Positions 57,043-64,000 of a stretch of 64,000 bases of DNA are shown here, piece by piece. The position numbers and the translations under genes are program-made. The notes under the pieces were generated by a model that did no database searches, was not told the origin of the DNA, and was given only the letters and a program-made list of their open reading frames with translations. Source of the DNA: CAVQGM01 sp963712065 (GTDB taxonomy: Bacteria; Actinomycetota; Acidimicrobiia; Acidimicrobiales; Acidimicrobilacustridaceae); the NCBI GenBank assembly GCA_963712065.1, contig CAVQGM010000002.1, positions 744,001-808,000 of the forward strand, given 5' to 3'. Positions within the stretch are counted from its first letter, which is position 1. Each line of letters starts with the position of its first letter.

Positions 57043-57429
57043 ATGGCACGAGTGAAGCGCTCGGTCGCGAGCAAGAAGCACCGCCGCAACACCCTCGAGC
57101 GGGCCAAGGGCTACTACGGCAACAAGAGCCGTTCGTACCGGGCCGCCAACGAGCAGGTGATGCACTCCCTGCAGTACGCCTACCGCGATCGCCGGGCCCG
57201 CAAGGGCGAGTTCCGCAAGCTCTGGATCCAGCGGATCAACGCCGCCTGCCGCGAGAACGGCACGAGCTACAGCCGCTTCGTCAGCGGGCTCAAGGCCGCC
57301 GGGGTCGAGGTCGACCGCAAGGTCCTCGCCGACCTGGCCGTCACCGATGCCGCCGCCTTCACCGCGCTGGTCGAGGTGGCCGAGGCCGCCTCGCCGGTCG
57401 GGGCCGCCGCCGCCGAGGCCGCGTCCTGA
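57043..57429 (+). CDS. rplT: Ribosomal protein bL20
   Basis: A 128-residue protein with ARVKRSVASKKHRRNTLERAKGYYGNKSRSYRAANEQV and YAYRDRRARKGEFRKLWIQRINAACRENG. Its C-terminal domain, known to bind its own mRNA in other bacteria, is intact, followed by a short Ala-rich tail. AAGGAG lies 8 nt before the ATG. The stop overlaps the next gene as CTGA. Confidence 0.96.
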   Translation: MARVKRSVASKKHRRNTLERAKGYYGNKSRSYRAANEQVMHSLQYAYRDRRARKGEFRKLWIQRINAACRENGTSYSRFVSGLKAAGVEVDRKVLADLAVTDAAAFTALVEVAEAASPVGAAAAEAAS

Positions 57430-58268
57430 GCAGCCCGCTGTCGATCCGCAATCCGCGAGTCCAGCACCTGCGGCGCCTCCTGGGGCGCCGCAGGGCGCGT
57501 CTCGAGGCCGGTGAGCTGGTCGTGGAAGGCCCGACCTTGGTGGCCGAGGTCCTGTCCTCCCCGCTCGAGGTGCACACGGTGTTCCTCGGCGAGGAGCTCG
57601 ATCCGATCCAGGCCGTCGAGCTGGTCGATGCGGCCGGAGCGGGCGGCGTCGAGGTGCAGTGGCTCGCGGAGGGGGTCACCGCTCGGGTTGCCGACACCGT
57701 GACCCCGCAACCGGCGCTGGCCGTCGCCGCCCGCCCTCGTCGGCGGCTCGACGACCTGGCGGCGGCGTGCGTCGCCGGCGACGGCCTGCTCCTGGTGCTG
57801 GTCGACCTGGCCGACCCCGGCAACGCCGGCACCCTCGTGCGGACGGCCGAGGCGGCCGGGGCCGCCGGGGTCGTCTGTCTGGGCGACACCGTCGACCCGT
57901 TCGGGCCGAAGGCGGTGCGGGCCGCCGCCGGCGCCGCCTTCCGGCTGCCGATCGCCGAGCCCGACGCGCCGCTCGAGGCCCTCGCGGCGCTGGGCCGGGC
58001 CGGCGTGCGTCGTCTGGCCACGGTGGCGGCCGGCGGCGCGGCGCACGACACGCTCGATCTCACCGCGCCCGTCGCCTTCGTGCTCGGCAGCGAGTCGCAC
58101 GGCCTTCCGAGGACGGTGGTGGACGCGGCCGACGGGCTCGTGACGATCCCCATGCCCGGCCCGACCGAGAGCCTGAACGTGGCCGCCGCGGGCGCCGTGC
58201 TGTGCTTCGAGGCCGCCCGGCAGCGGCGCCAAAGGATTGGACGATCAGGCGGTGAGGGGACAGGGTAG
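57426..58268 (+). CDS. SpoU-family rRNA 2'-O-methyltransferase, probable CTG start
   Basis: A 280-residue SPOUT methyltransferase of the TsnR/RlmB type. Its N-terminal RNA-binding domain reads LSIRNPRVQHLRRLLGRRRARLEAGELVVEGPTLVAEVL, matching the family, and it is followed by LVDLADPGNAGTLVRTAEAAGA, VLGSESHGLP and IPMPGPTESLNVAAAGAVLCFEA. The first GTG (57522) would remove the whole NPRVQHLRRLL region. CTG at 57426, overlapping the rplT stop as CTGA, includes it; a CTG at 57438 is the only nearby alternative. CTG initiation is inferred. This position next to rplT and pheS is common. Confidence 0.85.
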   Translation: MSSPLSIRNPRVQHLRRLLGRRRARLEAGELVVEGPTLVAEVLSSPLEVHTVFLGEELDPIQAVELVDAAGAGGVEVQWLAEGVTARVADTVTPQPALAVAARPRRRLDDLAAACVAGDGLLLVLVDLADPGNAGTLVRTAEAAGAAGVVCLGDTVDPFGPKAVRAAAGAAFRLPIAEPDAPLEALAALGRAGVRRLATVAAGGAAHDTLDLTAPVAFVLGSESHGLPRTVVDAADGLVTIPMPGPTESLNVAAAGAVLCFEAARQRRQRIGRSGGEGTG

Positions 58269-58275
58269 GCGCCCC

Positions 58276-59307
58276 ATGATCGACGAGATCGAGCGCGCCG
58301 CCGAGGACGCGGAGGGTCGGATCGCCGATGCGACCACCCTCGACTCGCTGCGCGCCGTCGAGGCCGAGGTGCTGGGGAAGAAGGCGCCGCTCACCGGGCT
58401 CAAGCGCCGGCTCGGCGGGCTCGACGCCGACCAGCGGCGCGAGGTCGGTCAGGCTCTCAACGCCGCCCGCCGGTCGCTCGAGGCCATGGTGGCCGAGCGG
58501 GCCCACGCCCTCGCCGCCGGCGAGCGGCGCGCCCGGCTCGACGTCGAGCGGCTCGACCTCACCGAGACCCCCCGCACCCTCACCCGTGGCCACGTCCACC
58601 TGGTGACCCAGACCAACGACCGCCTGCAGGACGTGTTCGTCGGCATGGGCTTCACCGTCGCCGAGGGCCCCGAGGTCGAGACCGACTGGTACAACTTCGA
58701 GGCGCTCAACATCCCGGCCGCCCACCCGGCGAGAGGCATGTGGGACACGCTCTACGTCGACCTCGGCGAGCCCGAGACGGTGCTGTTGCGCACGCACACG
58801 TCGCCGGTGCAGATCCGGGTGATGTCCTCGGAGCCCCCGCCGATCTACTCGATCATGCCGGGGCGGGTGTTCCGGCGCGACACCGCCGATGCCAGCCACA
58901 TGCCCGTGTTCCACCAGATCGAGGGCCTGGTCGTCGACCGCGGCATCTCCTTCGCCGACCTGGCCGGCACCCTCGAGACGTTCACCACCGCCTACTTCGG
59001 CGAGTCGATCCACTCGCGCCTGCGGCCCTCGTACTTCCCGTTCACCGAGCCCTCGGCCGAGTACGACATCAACTGCGTCATCTGTGGTGGCGGCGGCTGC
59101 CGCACCTGCGCCCAGACGGGCTGGCTCGAGCTGGGCGGCTGCGGGATGGTGCACCCGACCGTGCTCGCCAACGTGGGCCTCGATCCCGAGGAGTGGTCGG
59201 GCTTCGCCTTCGGGTTCGGCCTCGACCGGCTGGCGCTCATGCGCCACGGCATCGACGACATCCGCGAGCTGTTCACCAACGACGTGCGCTTCCTGGAGCA
59301 GTTTTGA
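58276..59307 (+). CDS. pheS: Phenylalanine--tRNA ligase alpha subunit
   Basis: A 343-residue catalytic subunit. An N-terminal coiled-coil region (about 1-85) reaches toward tRNA. The class II core has HLVTQTNDRLQDVFVGMGFTVAEGPEVETDWYNFEALN, LLRTHTSPVQIR, FRRDTADASHMPVFHQIEG, and motif 3 FGFGLDRLALMRHGIDDIRELF. A CxxCGGGGCxxC element precedes GWLELGGCGMVHP, as in many bacteria. The ATG at 58276 lies just after the methyltransferase stop. It overlaps pheT by TTGA. Confidence 0.96.
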   Translation: MIDEIERAAEDAEGRIADATTLDSLRAVEAEVLGKKAPLTGLKRRLGGLDADQRREVGQALNAARRSLEAMVAERAHALAAGERRARLDVERLDLTETPRTLTRGHVHLVTQTNDRLQDVFVGMGFTVAEGPEVETDWYNFEALNIPAAHPARGMWDTLYVDLGEPETVLLRTHTSPVQIRVMSSEPPPIYSIMPGRVFRRDTADASHMPVFHQIEGLVVDRGISFADLAGTLETFTTAYFGESIHSRLRPSYFPFTEPSAEYDINCVICGGGGCRTCAQTGWLELGGCGMVHPTVLANVGLDPEEWSGFAFGFGLDRLALMRHGIDDIRELFTNDVRFLEQF

Positions 59308-61664
59308 AGGTCCTGCTCTCGTGGCTCCGCGAGTTCGCGCCCGTGGAGGGCGATCCCGTCGCGCTCGGCGAGACGATGAGCGACCTCGGCATGGCCGTCG
59401 AGTCGATCGAGCACCTCGGCCAGGGCCTCGACGGCGTCGTGGTGGCGCGCGTCCTCGGCCTGCGGCCCCATCCCAACGCCGACCGGATCCAGCTGGTCGA
59501 CGTCGACGCCGGTGACGGCGAGGCCCTCCAGATCTGCTGCGGTGCGTTCAACATGGGGGTCGGCGATCTCGTGCCCCTGGCCACCCTCGGCACCACCATG
59601 CCGAGCGGGCTCACCATCGAACGGCGCAAGCTGCGAGGCGAGTGGTCGAACGGCATGCTCTGCTCGGGGGCCGAGCTGGCGCTGGGTGACGACCACGCCG
59701 GCATCCTGATCCTCGCGGGTGACCTCACCCCCGGCACCGACCTCGGCGAGGCGCTCGGCGTGGACGCCGACGTGCTCTACGACCTCGAGATCAACCCCAA
59801 CCGGCCGGACGCCATGTCGGTGGCCGGCGTGGCTCGCGACCTGGCGGCGCGCCTCGGCGTGCCGTTCCACCTCCCGGTGCCCGACGTGGCCGAGCTCGAC
59901 GCCACGCTCGACGGCCGGGCATCGGTCGACATCGTCGCCCCCGACCTGTGCGGTCGGTTCCACCTCTGCCTGCTCGACCGCGTGTCGGTCGGTTCGTCGC
60001 CGGCGTGGATCGCCAACCGGCTGACCGCGCTCGGCATGCGTCCGATCAACTCCGTCGTCGACGTGTCCAACTACGTGATGCTCGAGCTCGGACAGCCCAA
60101 CCACACCTACGACCTGGCCAAGGTCCCCGGGGGTGCCCTGCGGGTCCGGTGGGCCCGGCCCGGCGAGCGGATCCTGACCCTCGACGGCGTCGAGCGCGAG
60201 CTCGATGCCGGTGACGGCGTCATCGCCGACGGCGACGACGTCGCCATCGGCATCGCCGGGGTGATGGGCGGCGCATCCACCGAGATCTCCGTCGACACCA
60301 CCGAGGTGCTCCTCGAGATGGCTTGGTGGCAGCCCCTCGCCATCGCCCGCAGCTCGAAGCGGCTCGGGCTCCGCAGCGAGGCGTCGGCCCGGTTCGAGCG
60401 GGGCACCGACCCCGAGGTCGTCGAGCTGGCGTCCCGCCGCTTCGCCGAGCTCCTCGCTCCGTCCGGTGTCCGCCTGCTCGGCGGCCGCGTCGATGCCCGG
60501 GGTCAGCTCCCGGCACCGGCGGTGATCCGGGTGCGCACCGACCGCGTCAACCGTCTGCTCGGCACCGAGCTGGGCCCCGCCGAGGTCCGCGACCAGCTCG
60601 AGCCCATCGAGCTCCGGTGCGAACCGACCGACGACGACGACGTGCTCGAGGTGCACGTGCCCACCTTCCGCCCCGACACGCAGACCGAGACCGACGTCAT
60701 CGAGGAGGTCGCCCGCCACTACGGCTACGGCAACATCCCCCGCTCGGTACCGACGTCGTTCCGCATCGGACGGCTCAGTGGACGCCAGACCGACCGACGC
60801 ATGCTGCGCCAGGTCCTCACCGGGCTGGGCGTCGACGAGGCCATGCCGCTGCCGTTCCTCGCCCCGGGTGACCTCGAGGCGGTCGCCGTCGAGAGCCGGG
60901 CCGTCACCCTCACCAACCCCTTGGTCGCCGAAGAGTCCGTGCTCCGCACGTCACTGCGCCCCGGGCTGTTGAAGGCGGTCGCCTACAACCACTCCCACCG
61001 CAACGAACGGGTGCGGCTGTTCGAGATCGGGAAGGTCTTCCTTCCGTCCCTCCCGGGGGAGGTGCTGCCCGACGAGCGCGAGGCCCTGGCGGTGGTGCTG
61101 GCAGGGAGCGAGGCGGGGGACGCGGTCGAGGTGTGGCGGGTGCTGGCCGATGCGCTCGCCGTCGCCGACGTGGGCATCGAACAGGTCGCTGTCGAAGGCC
61201 TGCATCCGGGGCGCAGCGGCGAGCTGTCGGCCGGCGGTCAGGTGGTGGGCGTGGTGGGCGAGCTCGATCCCGGGGTGCTCGCGCGCCTCGGCATCGCCGG
61301 TCGGGTCGCGCTGGTCGAGGTCGACCTCGACCAGCTCCTGGCCGTGCCCCACGGCGACCGTCCCTATCGCCCCGTGAGCCGGTATCCCTCCAACGACATC
61401 GACCTGGCCTTCGAGGTCGACGAGTCGGTGCCCGCCGCCGCCGTGGAGGGCGCCATCCGCGCCGCTGCCGGCGAGCGACTGGCCGACCTGCGCCTGTTCG
61501 ACGTCTTCCGGGGCCCGTCGCTGCCCGAGGGCACCCGCAGCCTGGCCTTCGGGCTGCGGCTCCAGGCCCCCGATCGCACGCTCACCGACGACGAGGTCGG
61601 CGAGCTGCGGGCCCAGGTCATCGCCGCCGTGGAATCCGAGCTTCCCGCCCGTCTCCGCGGCTGA
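59304..61664 (+). CDS. pheT: Phenylalanine--tRNA ligase beta subunit, TTG start
   Basis: A 786-residue subunit. KVLLSWLREFAP opens it; the EMAP-like tRNA-binding domain (about 40-150, GVVVARVLGLRPHPNADRIQLVDVD) is followed by the B3/B4 editing domain (INSVVDVSNYVMLELGQPNHTYDL), B5 and the C-terminal FDX-ACB domain (YRPVSRYPSNDIDLAFEVDESVPAAAVEGAI, near 690-786). The TTG at 59304 overlaps the pheS stop as TTGA and gives the exact family N-terminus; no better start exists. All domains are complete. Confidence 0.96.
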   Translation: MKVLLSWLREFAPVEGDPVALGETMSDLGMAVESIEHLGQGLDGVVVARVLGLRPHPNADRIQLVDVDAGDGEALQICCGAFNMGVGDLVPLATLGTTMPSGLTIERRKLRGEWSNGMLCSGAELALGDDHAGILILAGDLTPGTDLGEALGVDADVLYDLEINPNRPDAMSVAGVARDLAARLGVPFHLPVPDVAELDATLDGRASVDIVAPDLCGRFHLCLLDRVSVGSSPAWIANRLTALGMRPINSVVDVSNYVMLELGQPNHTYDLAKVPGGALRVRWARPGERILTLDGVERELDAGDGVIADGDDVAIGIAGVMGGASTEISVDTTEVLLEMAWWQPLAIARSSKRLGLRSEASARFERGTDPEVVELASRRFAELLAPSGVRLLGGRVDARGQLPAPAVIRVRTDRVNRLLGTELGPAEVRDQLEPIELRCEPTDDDDVLEVHVPTFRPDTQTETDVIEEVARHYGYGNIPRSVPTSFRIGRLSGRQTDRRMLRQVLTGLGVDEAMPLPFLAPGDLEAVAVESRAVTLTNPLVAEESVLRTSLRPGLLKAVAYNHSHRNERVRLFEIGKVFLPSLPGEVLPDEREALAVVLAGSEAGDAVEVWRVLADALAVADVGIEQVAVEGLHPGRSGELSAGGQVVGVVGELDPGVLARLGIAGRVALVEVDLDQLLAVPHGDRPYRPVSRYPSNDIDLAFEVDESVPAAAVEGAIRAAAGERLADLRLFDVFRGPSLPEGTRSLAFGLRLQAPDRTLTDDEVGELRAQVIAAVESELPARLRG

Positions 61665-61690
61665 CGCCGCCGCCCCCTCGATCGTCGCCA

Positions 61691-62596
61691 TCAGCGGGTG
61701 ATGGCTCCCATCCGGCCGGCCTGGAAGTCCTCGATGGCCTCGATGATCTCGGCCTTGGTGTTCATCACGAACGGGCCGTACCGGACGAGGGGCTCACCGA
61801 TGGGCGTGCCCTCGAGCACCAGCACCTCGGCGGTGGCGGCGGCGTCGGCCGGCACCGACAGCGTGATCTCGTCGCCGTCGCGGTCGAACACGACCAGCTC
61901 GGCCTCGGCTGCCGCCTGCCCGCCGGCGACCACGACACCCGACACCACGTAGACCATCGCGTTGCGGTCCTCGGGGGCGGGCAGGGTGGTCGACGACCCG
62001 GCTGGCACCGTGACATGGAGGTAGGCGATCGGGGTGTGGGTCTCGACCGCACCGGCGACGCCGTCGACCTCGCCGGCGATGATGCGGACGGTCACCTCGG
62101 CTGCCCCGCCCGGCGCCGCTCGGGCGGGGCGTCGCACCACGGGGATGTCCGCCGCCGCGATCTCCTGGTAGCGGGGCGGGCGCATCTTGGCCTCCCGGGG
62201 GAGGTTGACCCAGAGCTGGAACCCGTGGAGGCGGCCCCCCTCGGCCTGGAGCCGTCGCGACGGCATCTCAGAGTGCACCACCCCGGCGCCGGCGGTCATC
62301 CACTGCACGTCACCGGCGCCGATGATCCCGTGGTTGCCGACGGAGTCCTCGTGCTCGAGCTCGCCCTCGAGGACGTAGGTCACGGTCTCGAAGCCACGGT
62401 GGGGGTGGTCCGGTGCGCCCTTGGCCTCCCCGGGGGCGAGCTCCTTCGGGCCCATCTGGTCGAGGAGGAGGAAGGGGTCGATCTGTTCGAGGCCGGCGAC
62501 GGGGAACGGCCGGCGGACGACGAAGCCCTCGCCCTCGAGGGTCTCGACGGCCTGTAGGACCCCGGCGATGCTGCGGTCGCGGGTGGTCGTGGTCAT
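61691..62596 (-). CDS. Pirin family protein
   Basis: A 301-residue bicupin. The N-terminal cupin has the metal ligands in DHPHRGFETVTYVLEGELEHEDSVGNHG and AGAGVVHSEMP (about 55-115), followed by the pirin C-terminal half with VSGVVVAGG and GEPLVRYGPFVMNTKAEI. Pirins are Fe-dependent regulators or quercetinase-like oxygenases. ATG at 62596 lies 1 nt after the stop of the PPOX gene, so the two are one operon. Confidence 0.9.
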   Translation of the reverse strand: MTTTTRDRSIAGVLQAVETLEGEGFVVRRPFPVAGLEQIDPFLLLDQMGPKELAPGEAKGAPDHPHRGFETVTYVLEGELEHEDSVGNHGIIGAGDVQWMTAGAGVVHSEMPSRRLQAEGGRLHGFQLWVNLPREAKMRPPRYQEIAAADIPVVRRPARAAPGGAAEVTVRIIAGEVDGVAGAVETHTPIAYLHVTVPAGSSTTLPAPEDRNAMVYVVSGVVVAGGQAAAEAELVVFDRDGDEITLSVPADAAATAEVLVLEGTPIGEPLVRYGPFVMNTKAEIIEAIEDFQAGRMGAITR

Positions 62597-62597
62597 G

Positions 62598-63023
62598 TCA
62601 GCTCCGATCCTGGGCCGGGCCGGCTCCGTCGAACGCCGGCCGGTTGATGCCCCAGCTCCACTTGCGATCCGGGACGATCTCGATCGCCGCCCGGCCCTCA
62701 CCGTCGTCGATGATGCGGGCCGAGCCGTGGAACTTGATGCCGCGGGGCGTCCACGGCTCGGTCGACGCGAGGTCGTCGATGACGATGGCCGCGCGCGGGT
62801 TGGTGCGCACGTTGAAGAACTTCATGGTCTTGGTGATGTCGTAGCCGCCGACGACGATGCGGTGGCCGTCGAAGCGGAAGCCGACGGGGGCGACGTCCAC
62901 ACGACCGTCGGGCTTGGCGGTGGCCAGCCGGGCCAGTGGCTGTGACGCGAGGTAGGCCTGCTCGGCCTCGGTGAGCTCGGGCACGGGTGCGGCCTCGGCT
63001 CGCAGGGCATCGTCGTCGCTCAT
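62598..63023 (-). CDS. PPOX-class F420-dependent oxidoreductase
   Basis: A 141-residue split-barrel flavin/deazaflavin reductase. LATAKPDGRVDVAPVGFRFDGHRIVVGGYDITKTMKFFNVRTNPRAAIVIDDL is the family core, and the end IVPDRKWSWGINRPAF is characteristic of the TIGR04023-like F420 subgroup. F420 use is an inference from that subgroup. ATG at 63023 has AGGAGG 6 nt upstream. Confidence 0.85.
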   Translation of the reverse strand: MSDDDALRAEAAPVPELTEAEQAYLASQPLARLATAKPDGRVDVAPVGFRFDGHRIVVGGYDITKTMKFFNVRTNPRAAIVIDDLASTEPWTPRGIKFHGSARIIDDGEGRAAIEIVPDRKWSWGINRPAFDGAGPAQDRS

Positions 63024-63123
63024 GGCGTCCTCCTGGGTCGGCGCTCGGAACAAGGCCGTTCGGTCCCGAACTATTCCCGAGGCACGGCACCCCGCCCTGC
63101 TCCCAGGGGAGCCGCCCGCCGCG

Positions 63124-63897
63124 TCACCCTCCTCCGCGACGCCGAACCGAACCGGTGGGCGCCGACGACGACCCGTCGGTCAGGAGGTACTCGCTCATCG
63201 ACGCGCACCGCAGGCGGTCGAGGTCGACGAACGCGGTGACGCTGTCGAGCATCTCGCGCACGTGGGCGTTCATGCGCTCCTGCGAGCCGTCCGCCAGGTA
63301 GAAGAGCATCGGGTCGTTGACGTGCTCGATCGACGGCCACGCCTCCTCGACGATGCCGCGCAACGGCGGTGCCCCGTCGGTGAGCGAGCGGACCACCTCG
63401 TTGCGCACGTACCGCATGCGGGGCTGGATGCGGGTCGAGACGGGGGACTGGGTGCCGTGCCAGTGGGTGACCCACTCGTCGTCGCTCATCCGGTCGGGCT
63501 TCTCCATGCAGGTGAGCATCACCACGCCGGGCGACCGCTCGCCGTCGGGCCAGTCGCGGGCCCGGCCGTACTCGTTGTCGCCGTACTCCGTGTAGATCGA
63601 CTCGCTCACCAGGTAGCCGGCGGTGCGCAGGCCGAGCTCGGCCAGGGCATCCTCGACGCCGGCCCGGAAGTCATGGGCCTGGAGCCACACCGAGACCAGC
63701 ACGGCCGGTGCCGGGTCGTCGGGCGGGGGAGGCAGGGGGAGCTGCACCCCCGCGGCGTCGTCGTCGGCCAGGTCGATGGTGATCCGGCGCCCCCCGGCCT
63801 CGGTCAGCGCCTCGACGACGTCGGTGCGCAATCGCCTGCTCAACGTCTCGTCGACACGGCTCGTCGGGGTCCACAGGAGGTACTGCAGCTTCTCCAT
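63124..63897 (-). CDS. EthD-domain protein
   Basis: A 257-residue protein with two dimeric alpha/beta-barrel (EthD-like) repeats. The first (MEKLQYLLWTP to about 100) has LVSVWLQAHDF; the second contains LTCMEKPDRMSDDEWVTHWHGTQSPVSTRIQPRMRYVRNEV (about 136-175), the best EthD match. EthD proteins accompany cytochrome P450 or polyketide-modifying genes, but none is nearby. The ATG at 63897 is chosen over 63933 because conserved sequence starts at MEKLQ. Function unknown. Confidence 0.8.
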   Translation of the reverse strand: MEKLQYLLWTPTSRVDETLSRRLRTDVVEALTEAGGRRITIDLADDDAAGVQLPLPPPPDDPAPAVLVSVWLQAHDFRAGVEDALAELGLRTAGYLVSESIYTEYGDNEYGRARDWPDGERSPGVVMLTCMEKPDRMSDDEWVTHWHGTQSPVSTRIQPRMRYVRNEVVRSLTDGAPPLRGIVEEAWPSIEHVNDPMLFYLADGSQERMNAHVREMLDSVTAFVDLDRLRCASMSEYLLTDGSSSAPTGSVRRRGGG

Positions 63898-63976
63898 CAC
63901 ACGGCTCCGGCGCTCGCTGGATGTCGTCGACACCCGGGTCTCGGGGTCACGGGCACGGAGCCTGGCACACCGGCTC

Positions 63977-64000
63977 GGTCGCCGCGGTCGCCGCGGTCGC
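63977..64000. repeat. 9-nt tandem repeat at the window edge
   Basis: GGTCGCCGC is repeated twice and then partly again (GGTCGC) up to the last base. The array continues past the window, so its length is unknown. The segment 63898-63976 shows no gene. Confidence 0.6.

Noticed and set aside
57522..57524. rRNA methyltransferase starting at GTG 57522
   Set aside because: It removes the N-terminal RNA-binding segment recognised in the family.
63977..64000. Start of a CRISPR-like array
   Set aside because: Units are 9 nt with no spacers; a simple tandem repeat.
1..64000. tRNA or rRNA genes and mobile elements
   Set aside because: I saw no T-loop plus acceptor pairing fitting a tRNA, no rRNA-like blocks, and no transposase, integrase, or terminal repeats; a dedicated search would be needed to exclude small ncRNAs.

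Overview
The window is very G+C-rich with strongly GC3-biased codons. Its core-gene order is typical of Actinobacteria: alaS-ruvX-mltG-aroE, then aroC-aroK-aroB-aroQ-efp-nusB, pyrR-pyrB-pyrC-carA-carB-pyrD-pyrF-mihF-gmk-rpoZ-coaBC-metK-priA, and infC-rpmI-rplT. The actinobacterial integration host factor, a PriA without a Walker A motif, and the A24 prepilin peptidase and DUF4388 genes inserted between aroE and aroC suggest class Acidimicrobiia. The placement is an inference from gene content, not a phylogeny. I saw no tRNA, rRNA, CRISPR array, transposase, integrase or phage gene. This is chromosomal backbone.

Layout. 0-4 kb: the 3' end of a secreted protein, a DUF6153-like membrane protein, a methionine-rich cupredoxin lipoprotein, a hot-dog protein and an alpha/beta hydrolase. 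4-12 kb: penicillin acylase homologue, enoyl-CoA hydratase, hisS, aspS, acyl-CoA dehydrogenase-like flavoprotein. 12-14.4 kb, minus strand: ABC ATPase, FtsX-type permease and a frameshifted membrane-anchored protein. 14.4-43.6 kb: a nearly continuous plus-strand run with rarA, alaS, mltG, the shikimate genes, efp, nusB, a PyrR-controlled pyrimidine operon, then gmk, rpoZ, coaBC, metK and priA. 43.6-45.3 kb, minus strand: a DinB-like protein and two methyltransferases. 45.4-49.3 kb: def, fmt, rsmB, mogA/moaB, GNAT. 49.4-53 kb: the FMN-riboswitch riboflavin operon. 53-55.6 kb: a VIT1-like transporter, hisG, a cold-shock-like protein and DUF1844. 55.7-61.7 kb: infC-rpmI-rplT, an rRNA methyltransferase, pheS and pheT. 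61.7-64 kb, minus strand: pirin, F420/PPOX and EthD-domain proteins.

The most informative signals concern gene expression. Neighbouring genes are joined again and again by 4-nt stop/start overlaps (ATGA, GTGA, TTGA). The same geometry points to CTG start codons for aroE and an rRNA methyltransferase, possibly priA, and to an ATA start for infC (ATAG overlap). About a dozen genes carry a TANNNT -10 box 6-10 nt before the start codon, as expected for leaderless mRNAs. The pyrimidine leader combines a PyrR-binding hairpin, an 8-codon leader peptide and an intrinsic terminator. The infC leader has a promoter and a candidate attenuator.

Four genes (a membrane-anchored protein, priA, rsmB, a GNAT protein) each need one small indel in a G/C run to restore a full-length product. 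Residual assembly error is the simplest explanation. I found no clear new multi-gene system; the unusual initiation and leader architectures are what deserve a second look.
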